Below the pieces are notes generated by a model. The model did not search any database. It was not told the DNA's origin and was given only the letters and a program-made list of their open reading frames with translations. This document shows positions 52,345-61,433 of a DNA stretch of 64,000 nucleotides, in pieces. The DNA is from a virus: positions 82,773 through 146,772 of the IMG/VR virus record IMGVR_UViG_3300035698_017111. One strand, written 5' to 3'. How positions within the stretch are numbered: position 1 is the first letter of the stretch; each line of letters opens with the position of its first letter. Both the position numbers and the translations under genes were made by a program.

Positions 52345-54764
52345 TGACATCGAAAGATTTTTTATCATTTGAAAAATCAAGAGAGTTTGTTCGATCTCTT
52401 AATCTGAAAACTCAAAAAGATTGGTTTGAGTATTGTAGGTCTAGTGAAAAGCCTACCGACATTCCAGTACAACCATCCCAAATGTACCAAGACAGAGGAT
52501 GGCTTGGTTTTGGAGATTGGTTAGGTACTGCAAGTATAGCAAACCAACAAAAACAGTTCTTACCATTTGGTGAGGCAAAAGAATTTGTTCACTCTATAGG
52601 TATAGATACTGTTGTGCAGTGGAGGGAATACTGTCAATCTGGTAAAAGACCATGTAATATTCCTTCGGAACCAAGTAGAACATATTCGAATGATGGTTGG
52701 ATCTCCTGGAAAGATTGGTTAAGCAAAAGAATAGATTGTATAAATAAAAGGAGCAAACGAATGTCTGTTAAGACAAAAAAGATGAAGATTGTTAATAGTT
52801 ACGGAAACAAATTCAAGCACACCAAGAGAAAACTCAAGAAGACATACAAAAAAGGAGTCAGGGTTCCAAGAAAGTGGCAAGAGGAACTCTATCTTCAATT
52901 CAAGGAATCAGATTGGTTAAATATTATTGTCCCAACTGGCGGTGGTAAAACATTTGCTATGCAAATGCTTGCAATGGATTTTGCCGACAAGGGGTTTAAG
53001 GTTCTTTTTGCGGTTCCTCAGAATTGCATTAAAGATGAATTTATAGAGCCATTTAGCATGCAACGACCTGGTGACTCGCAGATTATCGACTGGACAGCCA
53101 AGAAAATGCCAGAAACAGCAAGAATAAAGTCTCTTAGGGAGTTTCTGAATGGCAAATACCCATTAAACAGAACGTATGACAAGATAAGGGTTATCAGTCA
53201 CAGTGCATTGTCTCGTCTTATGGGTGAGGTTACAGAAGAAGAAAAAAAAGATCTTTTCAAGAATGTTATTCTGTTTGTAGATGAAATGCATCATATTCTA
53301 AATTGTGGAAATGGTGTTGCGAATGGAATGGGACAGGTGTGTTCTTTCTTTCTTGAAAACAATCTTCCTATTTGTACTGCTACTGCCACTCCTTTTCGTG
53401 GAGATAAGGGTGAAATCATTCCAAACAAATACAGGGTAAAATTCAACGAGTATAAACTTTCTTACGTGAGACATTTCGAAGAAAATTGCAAAGGGTTGGA
53501 GTTTAAGAATTCATTTCTATTTCACGAGGGAGACTATCTCGCATGCTTGAGGGAATTTTACGATCAATTTGATATCAGAAAAGATATCATATTTATTCCA
53601 CATCCAAACCATCTAGCATCTACTGATTACAAGAAAGATGAAGAAGTAAACAAGGTGCTGCAAATACTATCCAATGGTAAACCAATCTTAGAGGTAAAAA
53701 CAGGAATCAATGCATACCAATTTACACGTAATGGTAGAAAAATTACTGTAGTCGATCTTGTGAACGAAACAAGAAGAAGAGAAACTCTATCGTACTTCAA
53801 CAGAAACAGAGAAAAAGTAGTGGATGTTGTAATTGGAATAAAAATTCCAATAGAAGGTTTTAACTGGCCGATAGCCAATAGAATCATGGCTGTTGGCCTG
53901 AGGGGAAGTCTGAATGAATTAATTCAGATGATGGGAAGATCTTTTCGACCACACAAGACCAAGGAGGATGCTAAAGAAGCCATTGAGATTTTTAACCTTC
54001 TTCCAAATATTGATGACGAAAGCCTTGGAGAGAAAAAAGAAACAGAAATGTTGACGAGTTTTAACGACATTATGAAAGGCGTTTTTACCTCTATGCTAGG
54101 TCAACTTGTTATAGATCCTGTTCTTGTGAAGATTCCAACAAGAAGTGGAGGTAAAGAAAAAGATTCAGTTGATGTTGTTAACTTAATCACGTCTCAAATT
54201 GGGGAAAATGGTCTTTTTGAATTATTTCCAGAAATCATAGGTTCTATGGTTGAGTTCAGAATGCTAAATCCAGAAGTTATTGAATCAGATCTTGAGAAAG
54301 AAGACCGTAGAATTATTGCCAAAAAAGCATACGAATTCGGAATCGATGATGAACATATCAATATTGTATGTGAAATGTTTGTGCAAATGATGATAGAGAG
54401 GGGCAAAAGTATGGTTAACGGAAAAACATCTGTTGATCGTCTTATCAAAAAAGCAAACAAAATAACCAATGGTCTCAATTCAAACGATACCGATATCGAG
54501 TTAATTACTCGTGACAAATGCCTTGGTTTCTTCCTTGCTTATGTAATAAGATGTGGAGTTAAAGACTTAAATAGGTTACACAGAATTCTCAATGGTCCAA
54601 ATCCAACCTACGAAGAGATGTTTCAAAAGAGTGTGCGTTTTTGTCACAAGTACGGCAGATATCCAAGTCCGACTGCAGATGATCCTGAAGAAAGAAGAAT
54701 TGGTCGTTGGTTGGCAGCAAGAAGAAAAGAAGGAAGAGAACTTGAGGAGAGTATTGCAAAATGA
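52345..54764 (+). CDS. SF2 helicase with two integrase-type repeats
   Basis: 806 residues from ATG 52345 (AAAGGAAACCAAG upstream); the open frame before it includes the promoter, so is not coding. Two repeats of the phage-integrase-repeat type (FLSFEKSREFVRSLNLKTQ...GFGDWLGTA, then FLPFGEAKEFVHSIG...SWKDWL) come first. A basic linker follows, then an SF2 core: PTGGGKT (Walker A), VDEMHH (DExH), TATPFRG and QMMGRSFRP (motif VI). The C-terminal stretch YGRYPSP...RIGRWLAARRKEG resembles a helicase-associated (HA) domain. Its stop overlaps the next start (ATGA). Nucleic-acid unwinding or remodelling guided by the repeats is inferred. Confidence 0.85.
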
Positions 54765-55789
54765 ACAAACACCTAATAGATAAACAACGAAAAGATCTAA
54801 TGAATGAGAAGATGCCAGAGTGGTTCGACTGGGGCGTTGGCCAGGTTCTCAATGAGGAATTTTTACCATTTAATAAAGCAAAAAAGTTTGCTCGTTCCTT
54901 GAAGATTAGAGGATGTAGAGGATGGAGACAATATTGCCTTTCTGGAAATAGGTTAATTGGTATTCCACCTAGTCCAGAATGGGTTTATAAAAACAATGGA
55001 TGGTCTGGATGGAACGACTGGTTAGGTAATGAATGGAGAGAATTCGAAAGTGCAAGAGATTTTGTGCGTTCTCAAGGACTGAAGACAACGGGAGAATGGA
55101 ACAAATACAGTAAGTCTGGGGAAAAACCTAATAATATTCCTGCCGCACCAGATAAAACCTATCAAAACAAAGGATGGGTGTCTTGGGGGGATTGGATAGG
55201 TAGTGGATATGTGTCTCCTAAAAATAGGCAATATTTGTCATTCGTGGAAGCAAGGAAGATTGCACGTTCTTTGGGTTTTGGGTGCCAGGAAGATTGGATT
55301 GAGTACACAAAATCAGGAAGAAAACCAAACAATATACCAAGTAATCCATGTTCTAAATACAATGGCAATGGATGGGATGGGTATGGTGACTGGCTAGGTA
55401 CTGGAAACATCAGACCAAAAGATAGAAAATTTAGATCATTCGAAGAAGCAAGAGACTTTGTTCGATCTTTAGGTTTGGCTGGACTAAACGTTGTTGAAGA
55501 ATGGAGGAAATACTGCAAATCTGGGAATAGACCGAAAGACATACCATCCAATCCTCAAAGAACATATAAAAACAAAGGCTGGTCTGGTTTGAGCAATTGG
55601 CTTGGTAAAGAATATTTACCATTTGACGAAGCAAGAGAATTTTCACGTTCTTTGTGCCTAGGGGGGCAAAGAGAATGGACTGACTATTCTGCATCTGGTA
55701 AAAGGCCATTCAATGTTCCATCTAATCCACAGAAAATGTACAAAAATAGTGGTTGGATTAATATTGGAGATTGGTTGGGAACGAAATGA
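54761..55789 (+). CDS. protein of five integrase-type repeats
   Basis: 342 residues: a short N-terminus with MPEWFDWG, then five units of about 55-65 residues on the plan LPF-x-EAR-x-FVRSLGL...W-x-Y-x-x-SG-x-x-P-x-x-IPS-x-P...Y-x-x-x-GW-x-x-W-x-DWLG. No catalytic domain. The units match the 'phage-integrase repeat' (INT_rpt) type found in front of some tyrosine recombinases, thought to bind DNA. ATGA overlaps with the helicase and with the next gene make it part of a coupled operon. Confidence 0.8.
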   Translation: MNKHLIDKQRKDLMNEKMPEWFDWGVGQVLNEEFLPFNKAKKFARSLKIRGCRGWRQYCLSGNRLIGIPPSPEWVYKNNGWSGWNDWLGNEWREFESARDFVRSQGLKTTGEWNKYSKSGEKPNNIPAAPDKTYQNKGWVSWGDWIGSGYVSPKNRQYLSFVEARKIARSLGFGCQEDWIEYTKSGRKPNNIPSNPCSKYNGNGWDGYGDWLGTGNIRPKDRKFRSFEEARDFVRSLGLAGLNVVEEWRKYCKSGNRPKDIPSNPQRTYKNKGWSGLSNWLGKEYLPFDEAREFSRSLCLGGQREWTDYSASGKRPFNVPSNPQKMYKNSGWINIGDWLGTK

Positions 55790-56427
55790 ACCTTAAAGAT
55801 AAAAAACGCTTCGAGAAAGAGTTCCCTGATTTCTTTGACTGGGGGCAAAGTAGATCAGAATCATTGCCGTTTGCAAAAGCAAGAGATTTTGTCCGTTCTC
55901 TTGTATTTAAAAACGCAAGAGAATGGGAAAAATATTGTAAGTCTGGAAACAAACCAAATGATATTCCGTCTTGTCCGAATGTAACATACAAGGACAAAGG
56001 ATGGACTTCGTGGGGAGATTGGTTAAATACAGGAACAATTGCTACAAATCTCAGAAAATATCTATCATTCGAAGATGCTAGAGATTTCGTTCACGATCTT
56101 AAATTGAAAAGCCAAAAAGAATGGAATAAATATACCACATCTGGAAACAAACCAGATAATATTCCATCTTGTCCGAATTTAACATACAAAGACAAAGGTT
56201 GGATAAATCATGGAGATTGGTTAGGTACTGGATTTGTTTCTACCAAACAAAGACAGTACATCTCGTTTGAGGAAGCAAAAAAACACATACATAAATTACA
56301 TATTGGAAAACAAAAAGAATGGTTTCTATATTCTAAATCAGGGAAAAGACCAAAAGACATACCAGCATCACCACATATTGTATATGAAAAATGGGTCTCC
56401 TGGTACGATTGGTTAGGCACAAAATGA
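55786..56427 (+). CDS. protein of three integrase-type repeats
   Basis: 213 residues. It starts MNLKDKKRFEKEFPDFFDWG, almost identical at the DNA level to the start of the next gene, then three repeats of the FxEAR...SG..P..IPS.P..Y...GW..W.DWLGT type. The third unit is shortened before its Trp motif (YEKWVSWYDWLG). ATGA overlaps on both sides. No enzyme domain. Probably binds nucleic acid with its partners. Confidence 0.8.
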   Translation: MNLKDKKRFEKEFPDFFDWGQSRSESLPFAKARDFVRSLVFKNAREWEKYCKSGNKPNDIPSCPNVTYKDKGWTSWGDWLNTGTIATNLRKYLSFEDARDFVHDLKLKSQKEWNKYTTSGNKPDNIPSCPNLTYKDKGWINHGDWLGTGFVSTKQRQYISFEEAKKHIHKLHIGKQKEWFLYSKSGKRPKDIPASPHIVYEKWVSWYDWLGTK

Positions 56428-57602
56428 ACCTTAAAGAAAAACAACGCTTCGAGAAAGAGTTCCCTGATTTCTTTGACTGGGGCGGTCAACATCAATTCTT
56501 GCCGTTCATGGAGGCGAGAGAGTTTGTTCATTCTCTTGGATTGAAATCAGTAGACGAATGGAGAAAATACTGTAAATCAGGAGATAAACCAGAAGACATT
56601 CCTGCAAATCCATGGAAGGTATATAGGGAATGGATTGGATGCGGAGATTGGTTGGGAAATGAAAAACTACCATTTGAAGAGGCAAGGGGAATCGTCCAGT
56701 CTTTAGGGTTGAAATGTCAAAGAGAATGGATAGAATTTTGTGCTTCTGGAGAAAGGCCACATAATATTCCAGCAAGCCCAGAAAACAAATACAAAGAATG
56801 GACTGGATACGGAGATTGGTTGGGAACTGGTACTATTTCTCCTCAGAACATGGTATATAGACCATTTGAGAAAGCAAGAGAATTTTCCAGAAAACTTAAG
56901 CTCAAAAAAAAAGATGATTGGATATGTTATGCTAAATCAAATCATAAGCCCAGTGATATTCCAGCATCTCCATCAAAAACCTATAGGGGGAAGGGGTGGG
57001 TGTCTTGGAAAGATTGGCTTGGTACAAACTATAGACTATTTGAAGAAGCAAGAAAATTTATTCGTTCACTCAAATTGGAAAGTTGGAAACGATATGTGAA
57101 ATCTGGTCAGTTGCCAGAAGATATTCCCAAAACCCCATGGTCGGTTTATTCTGATTGGAGAAACATGGCCGATTGGCTTGGTAGAGGAAAAATAAGCGGA
57201 AAACTTAAAGAATGGTTAGATTTTGAATCTGCAAGAAAAATTGCTCGATCTTTAGGATTAGAAAATCAAGCCGCATGGGCTTCTTATTGTAAATCTGTAA
57301 ATTTCCCACCTGATCTACCCACAAATCCACAGAGAACCTATGTTAATTGTGGATGGATTGGATATGGAGACTGGCTGGGAAACGGAAATATTGCCCCAAG
57401 ATATATGAAATACAGACCATTTACAGATGCAAGAGAATTTGTTCATTCTCTTCAGATACCGGCATTTAGGGGCACTGGAGGATGGATGGAATATTGTGCA
57501 TCTGGAAATAAACCACCAAACATTCCATCAAATCCAAATCATGTATACAGAAACAAAGGCTGGATATCTTGGCCAAATTGGCTTGGCCAAAATAAGACTT
57601 GA
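56424..57602 (+). CDS. protein of six integrase-type repeats
   Basis: 392 residues: the N-terminal block MNLKEKQRFEKEFPDFFDWG, then six repeats. Units 1, 2 and 4 lack the KGW segment, and unit 4 has lost part of the middle. Position-specific differences (residues after SLGL and around the SG..P loop) are strong, while the EAR, IP and DWLG cores stay fixed. Ends in GLAKIRL-type frame only in another reading, so the natural end is WLGQNKT. Last gene of the helicase operon; the next promoter overlaps its stop. Confidence 0.8.
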   Translation: MNLKEKQRFEKEFPDFFDWGGQHQFLPFMEAREFVHSLGLKSVDEWRKYCKSGDKPEDIPANPWKVYREWIGCGDWLGNEKLPFEEARGIVQSLGLKCQREWIEFCASGERPHNIPASPENKYKEWTGYGDWLGTGTISPQNMVYRPFEKAREFSRKLKLKKKDDWICYAKSNHKPSDIPASPSKTYRGKGWVSWKDWLGTNYRLFEEARKFIRSLKLESWKRYVKSGQLPEDIPKTPWSVYSDWRNMADWLGRGKISGKLKEWLDFESARKIARSLGLENQAAWASYCKSVNFPPDLPTNPQRTYVNCGWIGYGDWLGNGNIAPRYMKYRPFTDAREFVHSLQIPAFRGTGGWMEYCASGNKPPNIPSNPNHVYRNKGWISWPNWLGQNKT

Positions 57603-57627
57603 CATACTTGGCCAACTGTGGTACAAA
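57599..57627 (+). promoter_or_regulatory. promoter of an apparently leaderless gene
   Basis: TTGACA (57599-57604) overlaps the preceding stop codon; 17 bases, then TACAAA (57622-57627). ATG 57634 follows after six bases. Confidence 0.7.
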
Positions 57628-57633
57628 TAGACT

Positions 57634-58326
57634 ATGGATACACTGCCAAAATTCTACTCCTGCCCAAAGAAATTCCGTGCCCGACAAGACACTATCATTT
57701 GGGTATACAGAAAACTGTTCTCATATAGAATTCCACTAGGAGAGCAGTACTGGACCATGTGCGGTCCCCATTCAGACAATGGCGTACTTCCTGAAGGGTC
57801 TGAGCTCATACAACTCGTCAAAGCAGGGCTAATAACCTTAGATCAATTCCATGGAGTGGACATCAATTCCGAAACAATACGAGCAAATCAAGAGGCAGAA
57901 CCCAGAGCAACATGGATCAACGCAGATATTTACGATGCAATGAATGGACACTTCGGCCGCAATGAACTTAACCCTGCAATCGTCTACGCAGATTTCATTA
58001 GCATGAAACGTTATGGATGTCAGAAAACAACAGAACTCTTACATTTGTTAAATGACTTGGATAAAGAAAACATTTTACTTGTATGCAACATTATGATGAA
58101 CAATCCTCATGAAAGGGGAATGAATTTTCATGAAACATTAAAGAAAGCAGATGATGAATTTGTTCTAATGGAATTCGAGGAAAATAATTTGTTTCAATTC
58201 ATATGGTCTGGAGGAAATTGGAAAAACTATGACGCCTGGTATGTCTACGAGGGAACGGGTGAAAAATCCAGAACTGTAATGGGAACGTTTTTCTTTTATA
58301 GAAAATCTAAGAAAGGAGAAATCTAA
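57634..58326 (+). CDS. possible SAM-dependent methyltransferase-like protein
   Basis: 230 residues. YWTMCGPHSDNGVLPEGSE, FHGVDINSETIRANQ, WINADIYDAMNG and PAIVYADFISM follow the order of a Rossmann methyltransferase (a GxxG-like turn, an acidic end of strand 2, an Asn-Ala-Asp after strand 3, an acidic-aromatic motif IV), but the first Gly loop is atypical. No ribosome site; the ATG is at the expected transcription start. The next gene overlaps its stop by one base. Substrate unknown. Confidence 0.55.
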   Translation: MDTLPKFYSCPKKFRARQDTIIWVYRKLFSYRIPLGEQYWTMCGPHSDNGVLPEGSELIQLVKAGLITLDQFHGVDINSETIRANQEAEPRATWINADIYDAMNGHFGRNELNPAIVYADFISMKRYGCQKTTELLHLLNDLDKENILLVCNIMMNNPHERGMNFHETLKKADDEFVLMEFEENNLFQFIWSGGNWKNYDAWYVYEGTGEKSRTVMGTFFFYRKSKKGEI

Positions 58327-58475
58327 TGGCTACTAAAACAGCAGGACAGAAAGCCGCTGAAACTCGTCGAAATAGAATCGCTGCAATGTCCCCGCAACAA
58401 CGGGCGTGGGTCACACGAAAACGACGTGAAGCAGCACGAAAAGCCGTAGCAACACGTCGAGCCAATAACCGATAA
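58326..58475 (+). CDS. 49-residue very basic protein
   Basis: MATKTAGQKAAETRRNRIAA, then PQQRAWVTRKRREAARKAV and a tail TRRANNR; roughly a third Arg or Lys, Ala-rich. Strong site AAAGGAGAAATCTA. Likely a nucleic-acid-binding helical peptide. Its codons are rich in CGA/CGT, unlike the AGA-rich neighbours. Confidence 0.7.
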   Translation: MATKTAGQKAAETRRNRIAAMSPQQRAWVTRKRREAARKAVATRRANNR

Positions 58476-58509
58476 TCTCACAATAAACTATTGGAAAAGG
58501 AGAATGAAG

Positions 58510-58932
58510 ATGGAAACAAAAGAAGTGGTAACAATGAGTAGAACTGAAATTCGGTTACTGATGCGGGAAATGATTCATAATGAATTTCAAAACAGAATGG
58601 TATCTCTCGTGGAAATTATTGACTTCCTCGAACGGAATTTCCCAAAACATTTTCAAGACCTTACACCAGATGCGAAATACGGAACTACGTTTAAGCATGA
58701 TATTCACTGGTGTTTGCATGAAAGTAGCCCGGCAACACGAGATGATATTATCAGAGCCGCTATGCTCTGCATGGAAGAGGTCACTGGAACTCCATTGACA
58801 AAAGAAGATAAGAAGAACATCAAGAACAAGGCCAAAACTCGACTTGATGAAAAGGGTCCACATAAAAAACCAACTCTTATTCCAGCTGAACGATATGACA
58901 AGAGTAAAAAGAGATCGTATTTTGTCTGGTAA
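58510..58932 (+). CDS. hypothetical protein
   Basis: 140 residues from ATG 58510 (AAAGGAG seven bases upstream). Helical, with REMIHNEFQNRM, LTPDAKYGTTFKHDIHWCLHE and a basic C-terminus. A terminator follows. No family recognised. Confidence 0.65.
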   Translation: METKEVVTMSRTEIRLLMREMIHNEFQNRMVSLVEIIDFLERNFPKHFQDLTPDAKYGTTFKHDIHWCLHESSPATRDDIIRAAMLCMEEVTGTPLTKEDKKNIKNKAKTRLDEKGPHKKPTLIPAERYDKSKKRSYFVW

Positions 58933-58980
58933 AACCGTACAATAAACGGAGACGAAAATTCTCACCTTTATTTAGGAGAA

Positions 58981-59016
58981 ATGGTCAACCTATCCCTTTG
59001 GTTGGCCATTTTCTTT
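58981..59016 (+). terminator. Rho-independent terminator
   Basis: ATGGTCAACC...GGTTGGCCAT (ten pairs, one G-U) followed by TTTCTTT. Confidence 0.85.
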
Positions 59017-59028
59017 GCTCAATAAGAT

Positions 59029-59057
59029 TTGACTTCCACTCAGCCAAACCATATACT
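59029..59057 (+). promoter_or_regulatory. sigma70-type promoter
   Basis: TTGACT (59029-59034), 17 bases, TATACT (59052-59057). Confidence 0.75.
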
Positions 59058-59077
59058 GGAATAGACAGGAGACAAAC

Positions 59078-59368
59078 ATGCAAGATCAACTGTATTCAAT
59101 GTTTTGGTGGATAGGTGAAGTAATCATCATTATCGCAGGCGTGTGGTGGGTCTATTCTGTATCAAAACAGTTAGTGGTAAATACAAATGCAATTCGTTTA
59201 ACGATTATTGGTCTCTTTACTGTGTTTGTGTCATTCGCTATCAAGGGAAGTCTTATCGGATTATCTATTATGGGTATTACGATAATCGGATATTCCTTAT
59301 ACTGGCGTTTTGCCATCAACAAAGAAAAGAAATTGAAAGAATTACACAAGGAGAATGTAAATGAATAA
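59078..59368 (+). CDS. membrane protein, two to three TM segments
   Basis: 96 residues: WIGEVIIIIAGVWWVYSV, LTIIGLFTVFVSFAI and GLSIMGITIIGYSLYW, then a basic tail. AGGAGACAAAC precedes the ATG. It overlaps the next gene by 8 bases. Function unknown. Confidence 0.65.
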   Translation: MQDQLYSMFWWIGEVIIIIAGVWWVYSVSKQLVVNTNAIRLTIIGLFTVFVSFAIKGSLIGLSIMGITIIGYSLYWRFAINKEKKLKELHKENVNE

Positions 59369-59750
59369 TTTATCATTATCCATGGGAATCATATTGCTTG
59401 GACTGAGTATTGTCCTTGACATGTGTTCAAAGAGAGATCTGATTTTATCAAGGGTAATGTCCTCTCTGGGTCTGTTAATCCTGTCCGCAAATGCATTGTA
59501 CTATTCCGATAATAAAATCGTCATGTGGGCGATTCCGATATTGTTCTTAGTTAGTATTGTAATGCTCATTTTTTCAATCCAGAAGAATAAAGAGATTCGA
59601 GAACTGCTTAATGAAACAAAAGAGTTAGAGAATGAAATAAAACAACATAAAGAGATTGCTGCAAAAGGGAAGATTTTAGAAAAGAAACACGAAGAAAGAA
59701 TGCTGGAAATAAGAAGAGAAAGAGAAAAAGAAATGGGTGAGAAATTATAA
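59361..59750 (+). CDS. membrane protein with coiled-coil tail
   Basis: 129 residues: about three hydrophobic segments in the first 70 residues (SMGIILLGLSIVLDM, SSLGLLILSANALYY, AIPILFLVSIVMLIFS), then a charged coiled coil (ETKELENEIKQHKEIAAKG). AAGGAG upstream. Pairs with the preceding membrane protein. Confidence 0.65.
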   Translation: MNNLSLSMGIILLGLSIVLDMCSKRDLILSRVMSSLGLLILSANALYYSDNKIVMWAIPILFLVSIVMLIFSIQKNKEIRELLNETKELENEIKQHKEIAAKGKILEKKHEERMLEIRREREKEMGEKL

Positions 59751-59766
59751 AGAAAAGAGATAAAAA

Positions 59767-60222
59767 ATGACAGTGCCAGCAAAATTCGGAGCAGATCCTC
59801 CTCATTATTCAATCCCTGTGTATAAAATGTATGAGTACAGAATCAGGTATTCTAAAGACTCTCGTTTTGTTCTTGCCAAAACCATAAGGCAAGCTTTAGG
59901 AGTCTTATCCAAAGCAAGTCATACTTTTATGGACACCTTAAACCTTTCGAATCTGAACGCAGTTGGGGACCAGAAAGATCCTATGGGTGATACCAAACTG
60001 TATATGTCGAAGGAAATCAAAAAGGGAATTCGACAAGAACTGTATCTGGTGGGTAAAAACACCTTGATGATTGTTCCAAATTTACACTTTTTGAAACCAT
60101 GTGGAGAACCGGATGAGATCATGTTTTTGGGGAATATCTTAATACCCAGAGAAGTGTTCTTGAAGGAATATGTCGGACAAGAAATCAAGGTAAGTAATCT
60201 TTTATCTATATTGGAGGGATAA
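59767..60222 (+). CDS. hypothetical protein
   Basis: 151 residues, MTVPAKFGADPPHYSIPVY start. Mixed alpha/beta with LMIVPNLHFLKPCGEPD and a C-terminal helix. It precedes the kinase gene by one base. No family recognised. Confidence 0.6.
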   Translation: MTVPAKFGADPPHYSIPVYKMYEYRIRYSKDSRFVLAKTIRQALGVLSKASHTFMDTLNLSNLNAVGDQKDPMGDTKLYMSKEIKKGIRQELYLVGKNTLMIVPNLHFLKPCGEPDEIMFLGNILIPREVFLKEYVGQEIKVSNLLSILEG

Positions 60223-60223
60223 A

Positions 60224-60661
60224 ATGGAAAAACAAAAACTACTAATTGCAACAGTTGGACTCCCTAAGAGTGGGAAGTCTACTTGGGCTCTTACTCAAAA
60301 CCTACCCATAGTGAGTCCAAGTAGCATCCGTCGTGCAATGTACGGAGAGAGATTCCTACTACAAGCAGAACCATGGGTGTGGACAATGGCCAAAACAATG
60401 GTCGAAGCACTGTTTCTGGCCGGACACAAATCTGTTATCCTAGACTGTTCGAATGTAAGACGAAGAAATCGTGATCAATGGAAATCTGAAAAATGGAAGA
60501 CTGTATTCGTCAACATTAAAACACCTAAAGAAGTATGCCTCGCCAGAGCAACAGAGAATGGTGATGAGTCAATAAAAATGATGATCGAAGCCATGGACGA
60601 GGACTTTGAACCCTTGGACGACGATGAGAAATGTCAACTGTCAACAAAATACTACCCGTAG
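60224..60661 (+). CDS. polynucleotide-kinase-like P-loop kinase
   Basis: 145 residues. ATVGLPKSGKSTWA is the Walker A loop of the AAA_33/T4 Pnk kinase type; SPSSIRRAMYGE and VILDCSNVRRRNRDQW are the substrate and Walker-B segments; FVNIKTPKEVCLARATE ends in the lid. Only the kinase domain is present (no phosphatase). It likely phosphorylates 5'-OH ends of RNA or DNA, complementary to RtcB, though a small-molecule kinase is possible. GGAGGG before the ATG. Confidence 0.8.
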   Translation: MEKQKLLIATVGLPKSGKSTWALTQNLPIVSPSSIRRAMYGERFLLQAEPWVWTMAKTMVEALFLAGHKSVILDCSNVRRRNRDQWKSEKWKTVFVNIKTPKEVCLARATENGDESIKMMIEAMDEDFEPLDDDEKCQLSTKYYP

Positions 60662-60670
60662 GAGAATATA

Positions 60671-61291
60671 ATGAACAGAGAAGAAATTGGTTGGCACGTC
60701 ACATACGGAACTCAATTAAATTTTGCGGACAAAAGAGAAATCGTTGTCGGTGAGAAAATTCGTTTTCAAAAAAACCCTAAACCAGACAAATTTTACACAC
60801 AAGGACTTAAGGGCAGATTCAATCTCTTTGTGGGAAGGCCATCAATGTGCATTCAAGGAATGCACTCTTCACCAGATGTCAGGTCAGCACTTTGGTATTT
60901 TTATTCTATATGTTCAAATGATCACGAGCCATCTGGTGTGGATTTACTCTGGAGAGTTAAAACATACGGAATAACCCAGAGAGGTACACATCAAACATCC
61001 GAATCGGCTTATGTTGATGAATATAGAACAGAATATCTTAAGGTAAAGAAAGTTGTTGGAGCGGAAAGAAAAGCCTTGTGGTGTGTTCCAGTTTCTGTTC
61101 TGTTCTTGGCATTGTATCCACAATATAAAGATTCTAGTATAGCAAGAGGTGGTGTGGATTGTGAAACGAATTCAGAAAGATATGATTGGAAAGAAATGTA
61201 TAAGAAACCTGAGGAAAAAATACTCGAAGTAACTATGAAGCACTATGTTGATAAAGTAAAAGAAGATTTGTTGAAGGATGATATTGTGTAG
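60671..61291 (+). CDS. hypothetical protein (DUF7666-like pattern)
   Basis: 206 residues. FVGRPSMCIQGMHSSPDVRSALWYF, followed by LLWRVKTYGITQRG, matches a pattern seen in phage proteins that open with a GMHAS-type motif and a repeated gene-product-like beta hairpin. The comparison is from memory. AGGAGAATATA precedes the ATG. Last gene before a terminator. Confidence 0.55.
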   Translation: MNREEIGWHVTYGTQLNFADKREIVVGEKIRFQKNPKPDKFYTQGLKGRFNLFVGRPSMCIQGMHSSPDVRSALWYFYSICSNDHEPSGVDLLWRVKTYGITQRGTHQTSESAYVDEYRTEYLKVKKVVGAERKALWCVPVSVLFLALYPQYKDSSIARGGVDCETNSERYDWKEMYKKPEEKILEVTMKHYVDKVKEDLLKDDIV

Positions 61292-61328
61292 TTGGGTTGG
61301 GGTCGGGCAACGTTGTTATCGTTGTTAG

Positions 61329-61364
61329 TGTGGTAATGCCACGGAGTGGCACACCGCATTTTTT
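61329..61364 (+). terminator. Rho-independent terminator
   Basis: Two stacked helices, TGTGGT/ACCGCA around TGCCAC-GGA-GTGGCA, followed by TTTTTT. The flanking 61292-61433 holds no gene I can support. Confidence 0.85.
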
Positions 61365-61433
61365 GGGCGTTTGGAGCCTTTTCAACGGTGTAGAAAAAAC
61401 AATTATGACATCAAAGGACGTAGGTCAACGATT

